Positions 18,502 to 27,682 of a stretch of 64,000 nt of DNA are shown piece by piece. Source of the stretch: Dokdonella immobilis (GTDB taxonomy: Bacteria > Pseudomonadota > Gammaproteobacteria > Xanthomonadales > Rhodanobacteraceae); assembly GCF_900115085.1 (NCBI RefSeq), contig NZ_FOVF01000017.1, forward strand, positions 28,560-92,559, written 5' to 3'. Below the pieces are notes generated by a model. It saw only the letters and a list, made by a program, of their open reading frames with translations, was not told where the DNA came from and did no database searches. Every line of letters begins with the position of its first letter. Position 1 is the stretch's first letter. The translations under genes were made by a program, and so were the position numbers.

Positions 18502-20151
18502 ATGGGCATCCTTTCCAGACTGTTCGCCGCGTCGGCAATCGGCCTCTGCGCGGCCGCATGCAGCCCGTCGGACAAGCCAATGCCGAATGGTGCCGCCGTG
18601 GCTGGCGGCGAGGGCGCGATCAATCTCGAGCAGGGTTGGAGCGCCGAAGTCCAGCAGCGCGCCTGGTTCACCTCGTTCGGCTCGAGATTGATCCCGACCC
18701 GCTGGCTGCAGGCCCTGGAGCTCCCGGGCAACGAAGTGCCGTATATGTCGGAGCAGAATCTCGAGGCGATCGGATTCCTGCTGCAGGCGAAGACGCCGGC
18801 CAATCCCGAAGGGTTCCCGGTCGGTTTCACCCAGGAGACCGACGCCAGCGGCCGTGCCTGGACGGGTCTCGGCTGCGCAGCCTGCCACACCGGCGAAGTC
18901 CGCTACCAGGGCCAGCGGATCCGCATCGATGGCGGTCAGGGCACGCTCGATTTCAACATGTTCGAGCTCACCCTGGTCGCCAGCCTGCAGGCGACCATCA
19001 ACCACGACGCCGCATTCCGACGCTTTGCCGCGGCCCAGGGAGTTCCCGCGGACCAGTTCGAGGCACTCCGGCAGGAGGTTGGCGAGCTGGCCGACAGGAT
19101 CCTCGCGCGACATCGCATGAACGAAGTCGAGGTGCCCTACGGCCACGGCCGGCTCGACGCCTTCGGCCAGATCTTCAATGCGGTTGCCGTGCAGTTTCTC
19201 GGCCTGCCGCAGAATCGCCGCGCGCCCGACGCACCGGTCAGCTACCCGGTGCTCTGGGATGCGCCGCATCTCGACGTCGTGCAGTGGAACGGTTCGGCCC
19301 CGAACGGCGGACCAGGCCCGCTGCTGCAGAACATCACGACCGCACTGGCCGTCTATGGCTCGCTGGATATCCAGCGGCCGGCCGGCATCGACGGCTACGC
19401 CTCGTCGATCGATTTCGCCCATCTCGACCAGATCGAGAACGACCTCTATGCCCTGCAATCGCCGCAGTGGCCGAGCGCGATCCTCGGCATGCTCGATGCC
19501 GGGCGCGTCGAGCGCGGCGCGCGGATCTACACGAAGGAATGCGTTTCCTGCCACCAGCTCTCCGATCGCAACGATCCAAAACGCGAGCTCAGGGCCGTGA
19601 TCACGCCGCTCGACGAAGTTGGTACGGACCCACGCATGGCACGCAATTTCCTCGATTCGGTTTCCGACAGCGGCGCCTTCGAAGGCCGCAAGCAGGGTGT
19701 CGTGTTCGGCCCGGCACTCGAGGCACGGGCGCAGACCTCGGACCTGGTCGTGCATGCCGCGGTCGGCGCCGCCCTGGGCCATCCGCTCGAAAGCGTACGC
19801 AATGCGCTGAAGAGCTTCCATCGCGAAATCGGTTCGCCGCTGAACAGCCATCCGGATGGCTACAAGGCCCGCCCGCTGAGCGGAATATGGGCCTCGGCGC
19901 CGTACCTGCACAATGGCTCGGTGCCAACCCTTGCCGAACTGCTCAAGGCGCCCGCGCAGCGCACGACGCAGTTCTTCGTCGGCAGCCGCGAGTTCGATCC
20001 GCAGAGCGTCGGCCTGGCCGCGGCGCGTGGCGATAACGCCGATCTGTTCGACACCGACCTGCCCGGCAATTCGAATGCCGGCCATGCCTATGGGACAAAC
20101 CTGGCCGACGACGACAAGCGCGATCTGCTCGAGTACCTGAAGAGTCTCTGA
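18502..20151 (+). CDS. RoxA-like dihaem c-type cytochrome, predicted lipoprotein
   Basis: Dihaem cytochrome of 549 residues. N-terminal lipobox-like LCAAAC (Cys20) suggests a lipoprotein. Haem sites are C125-AACH129 and C347-VSCH351. Segments YGHGRLDAFGQIFN, APVSYPVLWDAPHLDVVQWNGS and ARPLSGIWASAPYLHNGSVP are shared with the larger cytochrome at 22313-24634. This spacing and these motifs fit the RoxA/RoxB family (dihaem dioxygenase/peroxidase-like) rather than classical CcpA. ATG 18502 is preceded by GGGGGAG. The substrate is unknown. It is divergent from the GGDEF gene and convergent with the patatin gene. Confidence 0.78.
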   Translation: MGILSRLFAASAIGLCAAACSPSDKPMPNGAAVAGGEGAINLEQGWSAEVQQRAWFTSFGSRLIPTRWLQALELPGNEVPYMSEQNLEAIGFLLQAKTPANPEGFPVGFTQETDASGRAWTGLGCAACHTGEVRYQGQRIRIDGGQGTLDFNMFELTLVASLQATINHDAAFRRFAAAQGVPADQFEALRQEVGELADRILARHRMNEVEVPYGHGRLDAFGQIFNAVAVQFLGLPQNRRAPDAPVSYPVLWDAPHLDVVQWNGSAPNGGPGPLLQNITTALAVYGSLDIQRPAGIDGYASSIDFAHLDQIENDLYALQSPQWPSAILGMLDAGRVERGARIYTKECVSCHQLSDRNDPKRELRAVITPLDEVGTDPRMARNFLDSVSDSGAFEGRKQGVVFGPALEARAQTSDLVVHAAVGAALGHPLESVRNALKSFHREIGSPLNSHPDGYKARPLSGIWASAPYLHNGSVPTLAELLKAPAQRTTQFFVGSREFDPQSVGLAAARGDNADLFDTDLPGNSNAGHAYGTNLADDDKRDLLEYLKSL

Positions 20152-20193
20152 GAGGATGCACAGGACGGGGGCGCGAACGGCGCCGCCCCGCGC

Positions 20194-22263
20194 TCAGCTT
20201 TTCGCCTGCATCTCCGCGATCGCCTCGAACCATTCGGCGACGCCGGGCGGCGGCGTCGCGCCGATCAGCTTGCCCACGATCTGCTGGCCGAGCGCGCGGT
20301 AGGCCTCGAACTGCGGCTCGGCGAAGAACTGCTCGGAAGTCGGCTCGTCCGGAAAGGCCGGGTTGGCCCGCCAGTAGGCATAGATGTCGGCAGTCAGACC
20401 CGCGCACAGGGTCGGCTTGATGTAGAGGATCCGGCCCGCACTGCCATCGGCGTAGCGGATCGTGCCGAGCGCATAGGGTTGCTGCATCAGCGCCATGTCG
20501 CGCTGCCGATAGAGGCGATCGGCGTCGATGTCGATGTCGGCGCCGAAATCCACGCGCACGCGCTCGATCGCCCGTCCGAGGTCACCGAGCGTGGTCGATG
20601 GATCGGCACCGGCATCGGTGACGATCAGGAAGCGCACGCGCCGACGGATCAGTTCGTAGATGCCGAGATTCTCGAATCCGCCGCCGTCGGACAGGTGCAC
20701 GTGGTGGCGCTTTTCGTCGAGGCCGATGCCGAGCATTTCGCGGGTGATGAAGATCCACCACCACGGCAGGGGCGGCGGACGCCGGTCGCCGAATTTCGGA
20801 TTGGTCGCCCAGTAGCCGAGGCGAACATTGAGCAGGGCCATCAGGAACGACACCGAGCGAGCGCGGGTCGCGACCATGTCCGGATCGATGGCGGCGCCGG
20901 AGATCGTGAATGCATTGGACAGGGCCATGGCCCCGCCCGCGTAGCGGTCGATACGGCGGAAGCCGGTCGTCGTCGACCCCGTGTAGACCGGCGAGAAGAA
21001 AAAGCTGGTGCCTTCCCGGCTACGCAGCTTCTCGTTGTCCGAACTGGTCGTGTTGAGCGTGGTGTTGATCAGGTGCAAGGGCGCACCGTGCCCGGGACCC
21101 AGCTGGTCGAGCCTGAATTCGCCCGGTTCGATCACGGGTCCCGCGTCCACGTTCGGCAGGAAGGCGCCTGACAGGCGCGCCCTGTAATAGGCGTGGATCG
21201 ATACCCGATTGAGGCTGCTGACCACGGCCAGGACCACCGAGAGTGCGAGAAAGCCGAAGAACAGCGGCGACGGCAACCAGGCTTCATGGACGGCCAGATG
21301 GTTGGCCAGCACGAGCAGTCCGTAGACGACCAGACTGAGGCCGATCGTGGTCAGTCGACCGCCGTTGTTGTCGCCCTTGCGTCGATCCAGCAGCATCGAT
21401 GCGATGCCACCGAGTATCGGCGTCAGGTAGGCCATGTGATGTCCGATCGCTTCGGCGTAACGCGTCGCGAACAGATGCTCGACCATCTCGCCGAGGGTTT
21501 CGGCGATCGGGATCAGGCCAACTGCGATCAGGGCGATGCCGGCGATGATCATGCTCCCCATCAGCACGCGCAGGCGATCGATGCGATCGATTCTGGCGAG
21601 GCGCGGCACACCCGAAACGAAGGCGAAGGCGATCGCGACGAGCGGAAACGCGGCCAGGCTGAATGCCCCGGCCAGCAGCAGCAACAGGAAACCATGGTTG
21701 CCGCTCGGTACGTGGCCGCCGGGCAGCGACAGCCAGGCCGGCCAGGCCAGCGGCAACCAGTCGAGGGTCAGGGCATAGACCGCAGCGAGCAGCGGAGGGC
21801 CCAGAACAAGGACATTGACGAAGGTCGAGGCGAGTATCGAGGCAATCAGGGTCCAGATCGAAAAGCCACGCTGGCTGACCAGGTACTTGCCGTGGCCACG
21901 CAACCAGTCGAGCACGCTGCCGCCGCTGTCGGGAACCGCGACCGTGAACACGCCGCCGGGCGGAACCGGCGCAACCCGCGAGCGCAACCACGAATAGCAC
22001 GACGCCACATAACCGCCGCCCGACACCGAGGAGAGATAATCGACCCGTGGCAGGAGGCCGCCGGCCTCGAGCGCCTGCAGCACGCCGAGGTTGAAGGTCG
22101 CCGAACGGATACCGCCACCGGAAAAGGCCACGCCGACCGCGTCGTCGTGCACGGGCGGCATGCCGGCCGCCTGGCGCCGGCGGGCCAGCCATTCGCGTTC
22201 GGCGGCGTGCACTTCGTCGAATGTCGCCGCATAGTCCACCGCATTCGCCGATGTCTCGCTCAT
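20194..22263 (-). CDS. Membrane-associated patatin-like phospholipase
   Basis: 689-residue patatin-family protein. The oxyanion loop SGGGIRS (48-54) and the nucleophile in SSVSGGGY (Ser81) lie near the N-terminus; the catalytic Asp is in SDGGGFENLG (Asp526). Between them lie several hydrophobic segments (about 140-340), so the lipase halves are separated by a membrane domain, an unusual layout among bacterial patatins. The first Gly of GxSxG is replaced by Ser. It lies 49 bp downstream of the larger RoxA-like gene in the same direction. Acyl-hydrolase activity is inferred; the substrate is unknown. Confidence 0.82.
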   Translation of the reverse strand: MSETSANAVDYAATFDEVHAAEREWLARRRQAAGMPPVHDDAVGVAFSGGGIRSATFNLGVLQALEAGGLLPRVDYLSSVSGGGYVASCYSWLRSRVAPVPPGGVFTVAVPDSGGSVLDWLRGHGKYLVSQRGFSIWTLIASILASTFVNVLVLGPPLLAAVYALTLDWLPLAWPAWLSLPGGHVPSGNHGFLLLLLAGAFSLAAFPLVAIAFAFVSGVPRLARIDRIDRLRVLMGSMIIAGIALIAVGLIPIAETLGEMVEHLFATRYAEAIGHHMAYLTPILGGIASMLLDRRKGDNNGGRLTTIGLSLVVYGLLVLANHLAVHEAWLPSPLFFGFLALSVVLAVVSSLNRVSIHAYYRARLSGAFLPNVDAGPVIEPGEFRLDQLGPGHGAPLHLINTTLNTTSSDNEKLRSREGTSFFFSPVYTGSTTTGFRRIDRYAGGAMALSNAFTISGAAIDPDMVATRARSVSFLMALLNVRLGYWATNPKFGDRRPPPLPWWWIFITREMLGIGLDEKRHHVHLSDGGGFENLGIYELIRRRVRFLIVTDAGADPSTTLGDLGRAIERVRVDFGADIDIDADRLYRQRDMALMQQPYALGTIRYADGSAGRILYIKPTLCAGLTADIYAYWRANPAFPDEPTSEQFFAEPQFEAYRALGQQIVGKLIGATPPPGVAEWFEAIAEMQAKS

Positions 22264-22312
22264 GCCTCTGCCCTCGTGCCGCGCGCGCCGACCGGTTGCT
22301 GGCTTGCCGGCT

Positions 22313-24634
22313 TCATTGCCAGCAATCCGGCGGCGAAAAATCCTCCGGCGTGGCCGGCAGGTCGCGGTGGACCTTGAGGTATTCGACGATCGCCCAGCGA
22401 TCGTTGTCGCTGAGCAGCGGACCGATCACGCCCGACGGCAGGGCATGGCCGACCGGATCGCTGCGCGCCGCCTCGAGCTGCTCGGGCGTGGCGACGAAGG
22501 CATGGCCGCTGTTGTGGTTGCCGTCGATGCTCGTGTCGAACCAGAAGCCGTTGTCTTCACCGGGCCCCGCCGGTTCGCTGGCATAGCCGACGTACTTCGG
22601 ATCGAAGTCGCGGCGGCCGACGAAGAAGCGCGCGCTGCGCTGGTCCGGCGGCAGCAGCATCTGATACAGATTCGGCACCGAGCCATTGTGCAGGAATGGC
22701 GGCGTGGCCCAGACCCCTTCCAGCGGGCGTGGCTTGTAACCGGCGACCTGCTGCGGCAGGTCGAGCGTGCCGAATCCGCCGAGGCACATCTGCTGCTTCC
22801 AGCCGATGTGGTTGTCGGCGAAATATTTCGCCTTGATCATGAGGCCGAGGATGTTCAATCCCTGTCCCTCGCTGAGGCTCGAGACATCGATCGCCTCGAG
22901 CTGGCGATCGATCGCGGATTCGCCGCTCGACACATCATCGAGCAGGGCGCGCGTCCAGCAGCCGAGATCGCATTCCCAAGCCGGTGCCGTGGACGCCGTC
23001 TGGGGTTCACCCGCGGCGGTCAGCGCCGCCGCGATCGCCGCGAACGTGTCGCGTGGCACGGTCGCCTCCGCGCTGGCGTCGGGATCCGGATAGGTGGCCA
23101 GCAGCGGCGCCAGCGCCGCAGCGTCCATTCCGGCCGCCTGGCGCGCCTGGATCACTTCGTCGAGGTGCCAGCGCGCGTTGCGGGCCAGGTTGCGAATCAG
23201 CTGCGGGCGCAGCACACGGCTGATTTCCTCGCGCGTAAGACCGGCCTTGCCCAGGTCGTAGCGACGCGTCACGAAGCCGTTCGCCTCGCTCGGATCGGTA
23301 CCGATATGCTCGACCGGGATCACCTCGATCTTCCATTCGGTGCCGGGCCATGGCTTGCCCGGCGCACTGGCCCGCTGGCGCGCCGCATCGGCCGGGTGCG
23401 GTCCATGGCAGCCCTGGCAATGACTGTCGAACAGTTGCTTGCCGTGCGCGGCGAGTTCGCTGTCGATCGCACCGAGCAGGTCCTCGGGCCAGCGCGGCGG
23501 GGTCAGCTTCTGCAGGGTGTGTTCGATGCGATCGAGGTTCGGGATGTCGACCGAGGAGACATAGCGCTGCTCCTCGGGCACCGGGTTACCGTAGCTGTCG
23601 GTCAGGCGGATCACCGCTCCGACCCCGAGCGCCTCGCCGATATTGCGCGCTAGCGGCTGCTTGACCGAACCGTTGTACTGGACCCAGTCGAATTTCCAGA
23701 TGTTCCACACATACGGATAGCTGACCGGCGCCGTGGCGTCCTGGTAGTTGTTCGCGGCGAGGTGGTCGCCGAACACGGTATTGGCGATGCGACCGAGTGC
23801 GTCGGTGCGGCCGAAGCCCTCGACCACCGGATACAGGTGGCGCAGCGGACTGTTCTGGCCCTGGGTGGCGAAGGCCTTGATCGTGTCCCAGAGTTCGGCG
23901 TGCAGCTCGGACTTGCCTTCGGGATAACGTGGGCCGATGACCTTTTTCGCGAAGCGGTCGAATTTCCACGGATTCGCCCAGGTCGACAGCATCGAAGCAA
24001 CCAGGGTGGGCCCGAACGCACCGCGCTGCATGTTGGTGAACTCATGCATGGCCTGGCCGCCGTCGATGCGGATCGCCGTGGTCACGCCGTTCCTCTTGGC
24101 GTGGATCTCGCCGGTGTGGCAGGCCGCACAGGTGATGTCGAGCACGTACTGGCCAAGCGCCCCATCGAAGTGGCGGGTGAAGCCGACCGGCAGCCGGTCC
24201 GGATTGGCCGCACTCGGCAGCGGATCGACGATGAAACGGTAGCGCTGCATGTGCTCGGGCTCGACGAAGCGCTTCGCGTCGAGCGGCATTTCCAGATTGA
24301 CGAACCAGTTGTAGCGCAGCGGCGTGGTCAATGCGCCCTGCGGCATCGAAGTGCCCTGGGCCGTGTAGTAGTAGGTCTGGCGGTCGGGCGAGTCGGCCGT
24401 CGTTCCCCAGCCCTGGTCGAGATAGGCGTAGGCATCGACCTTCTCGTAGCCCGGAATCGTCGAAACCGGGACCAGCACGAAGATCGCGAAGCCGGCGCCG
24501 GCCAGCAGCGCGGCCAAGATGGCCAGATAGAACGCCCAGCGCAACAGGCCTCCCAGCGTGATTCCGAAAAACGCATTCCATGCGCGTCGCAACGGACCGC
24601 CGCGCGCGGGTGTCAAGCTGGGCCGCTTGGCCAT
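22313..24634 (-). CDS. Large RoxA-like dihaem c-type cytochrome with N-terminal membrane anchor
   Basis: 773-residue protein. An N-terminal transmembrane segment (about 22-50) anchors a periplasmic domain with two haem motifs, C169-AACH173 and C406-QGCH410. Shared motifs with the 549-residue cytochrome at 18502-20151 are IRIDGGQ, GFGRTDALGRIAN, APVSYPYVWNIWKFDWVQYNGS and RPLEGVWATPPFLHNGSVPNLY. It is longer by inserts after the second haem. ATG 24634 is chosen because an AGGGGAA site precedes it by about 10 nt; an ATG at 24658 is in frame. Probable co-transcription with the patatin gene. Confidence 0.8.
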   Translation of the reverse strand: MAKRPSLTPARGGPLRRAWNAFFGITLGGLLRWAFYLAILAALLAGAGFAIFVLVPVSTIPGYEKVDAYAYLDQGWGTTADSPDRQTYYYTAQGTSMPQGALTTPLRYNWFVNLEMPLDAKRFVEPEHMQRYRFIVDPLPSAANPDRLPVGFTRHFDGALGQYVLDITCAACHTGEIHAKRNGVTTAIRIDGGQAMHEFTNMQRGAFGPTLVASMLSTWANPWKFDRFAKKVIGPRYPEGKSELHAELWDTIKAFATQGQNSPLRHLYPVVEGFGRTDALGRIANTVFGDHLAANNYQDATAPVSYPYVWNIWKFDWVQYNGSVKQPLARNIGEALGVGAVIRLTDSYGNPVPEEQRYVSSVDIPNLDRIEHTLQKLTPPRWPEDLLGAIDSELAAHGKQLFDSHCQGCHGPHPADAARQRASAPGKPWPGTEWKIEVIPVEHIGTDPSEANGFVTRRYDLGKAGLTREEISRVLRPQLIRNLARNARWHLDEVIQARQAAGMDAAALAPLLATYPDPDASAEATVPRDTFAAIAAALTAAGEPQTASTAPAWECDLGCWTRALLDDVSSGESAIDRQLEAIDVSSLSEGQGLNILGLMIKAKYFADNHIGWKQQMCLGGFGTLDLPQQVAGYKPRPLEGVWATPPFLHNGSVPNLYQMLLPPDQRSARFFVGRRDFDPKYVGYASEPAGPGEDNGFWFDTSIDGNHNSGHAFVATPEQLEAARSDPVGHALPSGVIGPLLSDNDRWAIVEYLKVHRDLPATPEDFSPPDCWQ

Positions 24635-24837
24635 CGATGATTTCCCCTGATTCGCCATGCAAGCGCGCGACGGGCGCCCGCTTCCCCGCGATCGGCCCGG
24701 ACCTTCCCCGTCCCTGCACGTCGCTATCCACCCTCGCCGTGCCGCCATCGCTTTTCGAAGTACACCGCATCGGGGGGCTTCAGCGCAAGATTGCAGGTCG
24801 GCCTTCGTGCTTTGTCCACATGGAGACGGCTCCGCGC

Positions 24838-25611
24838 CTATCCGCCGAATGCGATGCGCGCTGTGTCCTCGAGATGACGCAGCATGGCCCGGTACGGTCC
24901 GGGCCCATGGCTGATGCGGGCGACGCCGAGCTCGGCCAGGGTGCTGCGCGACGGCGCATTGGCGGACATCATGATGTTGACCGGCAACGGCGAGGCCCGT
25001 ACCGCACGTTCGATCAGGCCCGGATCGACCAGGCCGGGCAGAAACAGGCCGTCGGCGCCCGCATCGGCATAGGCTCGCGCTCGTTCCAGTGCGTGCCTGA
25101 GCAGTGCGGCATCGTGGCGGTCGCCTGGCTCGCGCAGGAAGACATCGGTCCTGGCATTGATGAAGAACGCGATGCCGCTCGACTCGGCGGCCCTGCGCGC
25201 GCTGGCGATGCGCCTGGCCTGTTCGGCCGGTTCACGCAGCGTGCCATCCGCCGGAAGACTGTCTTCGAGATTGCAGCCGACCGCGCCGATTTCGATCAGG
25301 CCAGCGATATTCCGGCCGACTTCGTCGGCGACCTCGCCATAGCCGCTCTCGAAGTCGATCGACACCGGCAGTTCGGTCGCCCTGACGATACGGCGGAGAT
25401 TCTCGTGGACGAATGCCAGCGGCAACTGCTCGCCATCCTCGTAGCCCTGCGCCGCCGCCACCGACCAGCTGCCAAGGCCGATCGCGCGCGCGCCGGCAGC
25501 GGTGACGGCCCTGGCCGATCCGGCGTCCCAGACGTTGAAGATGACCAGTGGCTTGCCCGGCACGTGCAGGGCGCGGAAGCGTTCGGCAAGAATCTGGCGG
25601 GTTTCCGGCAT
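24838..25611 (-). CDS. Isocitrate lyase / PEP mutase family protein
   Basis: TIM-barrel enzyme of 257 residues in the PEP mutase/isocitrate lyase superfamily. It has NVWDAGSARAVTAAGARAIG at the N-terminus, DFESGYG and NLEDSL (Mg-binding acidic residues) and FINARTDVFL. The isocitrate-lyase KKCGH signature is absent, so it is one of the short carbon-carbon lyase or oxaloacetate-decarboxylase-like members. ATG 25611 has a GAGG site 8 nt upstream. It is a single gene, divergent from the MDR oxidoreductase. Confidence 0.85.
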   Translation of the reverse strand: MPETRQILAERFRALHVPGKPLVIFNVWDAGSARAVTAAGARAIGLGSWSVAAAQGYEDGEQLPLAFVHENLRRIVRATELPVSIDFESGYGEVADEVGRNIAGLIEIGAVGCNLEDSLPADGTLREPAEQARRIASARRAAESSGIAFFINARTDVFLREPGDRHDAALLRHALERARAYADAGADGLFLPGLVDPGLIERAVRASPLPVNIMMSANAPSRSTLAELGVARISHGPGPYRAMLRHLEDTARIAFGG

Positions 25612-25865
25612 GGCAATTTCCTCGTGAAAGTCGAAGTGCAGGCAACTGCAGGCAGGCCCGCTATCCTGCGGGCCGCGGGCTCGGTCGCCAATCCGCCGAT
25701 AGCGTAGCCGGTCTGCGCGAGGCCGTCGTCCGTCGCGGACCACCTTCCGGCGGCGGGCCGGCCTGTGCAAAGTCCACCCGACCCGAATCTGTCGGGGATG
25801 ATCGATACGGCGATCCGGGTCTCGCATCGCACTGGCGTCAACGATCGACACAAGGAGTATGGCCG

Positions 25866-27011
25866 ATGGCCCGCATCTTCCGCTTCATGCGCATCCTGTT
25901 CGTGCTGGCGCTGGTCGCGCTGGGCGCGTTCGCGCTGGTCATCAGCCACGATTCGGCCTGCGGTGAGTCACCTGTCGCAGCGAACGGTTCGGCGCCGATG
26001 AAGGCGTGGGCCTATCGTTGCTACGGTTCGGCCGATGTCCTCAAGCTCGAAACCCTGGCCAAGCCGCTGCCCGCGGACGATCAGATCCTGGTCAGGGTCC
26101 ACGCGGCCAGCGTCAACCCGCTCGACTGGCATTACCTGCACGGCACGCCCTACATCATGCGCATGGGCAGCGGTATCGGCGCGCCCGAGGATCCGCGTCT
26201 CGGCGTCGACTTCGCCGGTGTCGTCGAAGCGGTTGGCAAGGACGTCAAGACATTCAAGCCCGGAGATGCGGTATTCGGCGGCGCCGGTGGCGCCTTTGCC
26301 GACTACGTGACGGTGCGCCAGAGTCGAGCCCTTGCGCTGAAGCCCGAGCGCCTGACCTTCGAACAGGCCGCCGCGATTCCGATCGCGGCGATCACCGCGC
26401 TGCAGGCATTGCGCGATGAAGGTCGGCTCCAGCCCGGACAGAGGGTCCTGGTCAACGGCGCATCGGGCGGTGTCGGCACGTTTGCGGTTCAAATCGCCAA
26501 GTCGCTCGGCGCCGAAGTGACCGGCGTCTGCAGCACGCGCAACCTGGACATGGTGCATTCGCTCGGCGCCGATCATGTCATCGACTACACCCGCGAGGAC
26601 TTCACCCGTGGCGATGTCCGTTACGACCTCATCGTCGACCTGGTCGGCAATCGCGGCATCGGCGAGATCCGGCGGGTACTGGCCGCGGATGGACGGCTGG
26701 TCATCGTCGGTGGGCCCAAGGGCAACTGGCTCGGGCCGATGACCGGTGCGCTCAAGGCCTTAGCCATGTCGCCCTTCGTCGACCAGCAGATGGGCATGAT
26801 GCTGGCGCAGATGGACCAGGCCGACCTCGTCACCCTCGGCGAACTCGTCGATGCCGGCAGGCTGACCCCGGTCATCGATCGGGTCTATCCGATGCAGCAA
26901 CTACCGCAGGCGATACGCTACCTCGAAGAAGGGCATGCCCGTGGCAAGGTAGTGGTCACGATCAGTGAATCCGACAACCGCGCTACGGCGAACGGCGATC
27001 AGTCACGCTGA
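25866..27011 (+). CDS. Membrane-anchored or exported MDR-family NAD(P)-dependent oxidoreductase
   Basis: Zinc-independent medium-chain dehydrogenase of 381 residues resembling quinone reductases. VLVNGASGGVGTFAVQIAK is the cofactor-binding motif. LGVDFAGVVEAVGKDVKTFKPGD and AAIPIAAITALQAL are family segments. An N-terminal hydrophobic stretch (about 8-24) is unusual for this cytosolic family and suggests a membrane anchor. ATG 25866 follows an AAGGAG site by 6 nt. The 3' end overlaps nadD by 13 bp, tail to tail. Confidence 0.85.
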   Translation: MARIFRFMRILFVLALVALGAFALVISHDSACGESPVAANGSAPMKAWAYRCYGSADVLKLETLAKPLPADDQILVRVHAASVNPLDWHYLHGTPYIMRMGSGIGAPEDPRLGVDFAGVVEAVGKDVKTFKPGDAVFGGAGGAFADYVTVRQSRALALKPERLTFEQAAAIPIAAITALQALRDEGRLQPGQRVLVNGASGGVGTFAVQIAKSLGAEVTGVCSTRNLDMVHSLGADHVIDYTREDFTRGDVRYDLIVDLVGNRGIGEIRRVLAADGRLVIVGGPKGNWLGPMTGALKALAMSPFVDQQMGMMLAQMDQADLVTLGELVDAGRLTPVIDRVYPMQQLPQAIRYLEEGHARGKVVVTISESDNRATANGDQSR

Positions 27012-27682
27012 GACCCCGGCGCGGCATAGGCCGAAAGCAGCGATGGCTCGGCGAGCAGCGCATCGGACACGAGATAGCGTGGCTGTCGACCCGCGGCCAG
27101 TTCGTTGCGCACCTGGGTCGCCGATATCTCGAGCGCCGACACGCGGATGTCGATGACCCGGCCGGCAGCCGAGTCTGCGAGGTCTGCAACTGTGCCGGTG
27201 CGTCGTGCTGCGACCTGTCGCTGCAACTCGGCAGGTTCGCGCGGCTCGTGTCCGGCGCGGGTCAGCACGCCGATATGGGCCAGCCCGAACAGATCCTGCC
27301 AGCGATGCCAGCCCGGCAGGCCGGACCAGGCGTCGGCGCCGACCAGCAGCACGACCGGCCGCGTCGCGCCGATTTCCTCGCGCAGGTCGGTCAGGGTGTC
27401 GACGGTGTATGACGGTCCCTCCCGCCGCAGTTCGCGATCATCGAGCAGGAGGCGATCCTGGCCACGCAGCGCGGCGCGCAACATGGCCAGGCGCTGCGCG
27501 GCGCTGGCCTGCGGTTGCGGTCGATGCGGCGGTACGTTGGCCGGCATCAGGCGGACTTCGGCATCGAGGAATTCGGCCGCTTCCCAGGCCACGCGCAGGT
27601 GACCGAGGTGGACCGGATCGAAGGTACCACCGAAGAGCGCCAGCAGACGCGGTGCTTCAGGCTGCACCGAGCAATTCCGCAC
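26999..27682 (-). CDS. nadD: Nicotinate-nucleotide adenylyltransferase
   Basis: NAD biosynthesis: converts nicotinate mononucleotide to deamido-NAD. 227 residues with the nucleotidyltransferase signature FGGTFDPVHLGHLR and the C-terminal ISATQVRNEL (ISSTxxR-type) motif. The start is a GTG, at 27682 or five codons later (27667); either overlaps the holA 3' end. The holA-nadD order is the usual gammaproteobacterial one. Confidence 0.94.
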   Translation of the reverse strand: MRNCSVQPEAPRLLALFGGTFDPVHLGHLRVAWEAAEFLDAEVRLMPANVPPHRPQPQASAAQRLAMLRAALRGQDRLLLDDRELRREGPSYTVDTLTDLREEIGATRPVVLLVGADAWSGLPGWHRWQDLFGLAHIGVLTRAGHEPREPAELQRQVAARRTGTVADLADSAAGRVIDIRVSALEISATQVRNELAAGRQPRYLVSDALLAEPSLLSAYAAPGSQRD

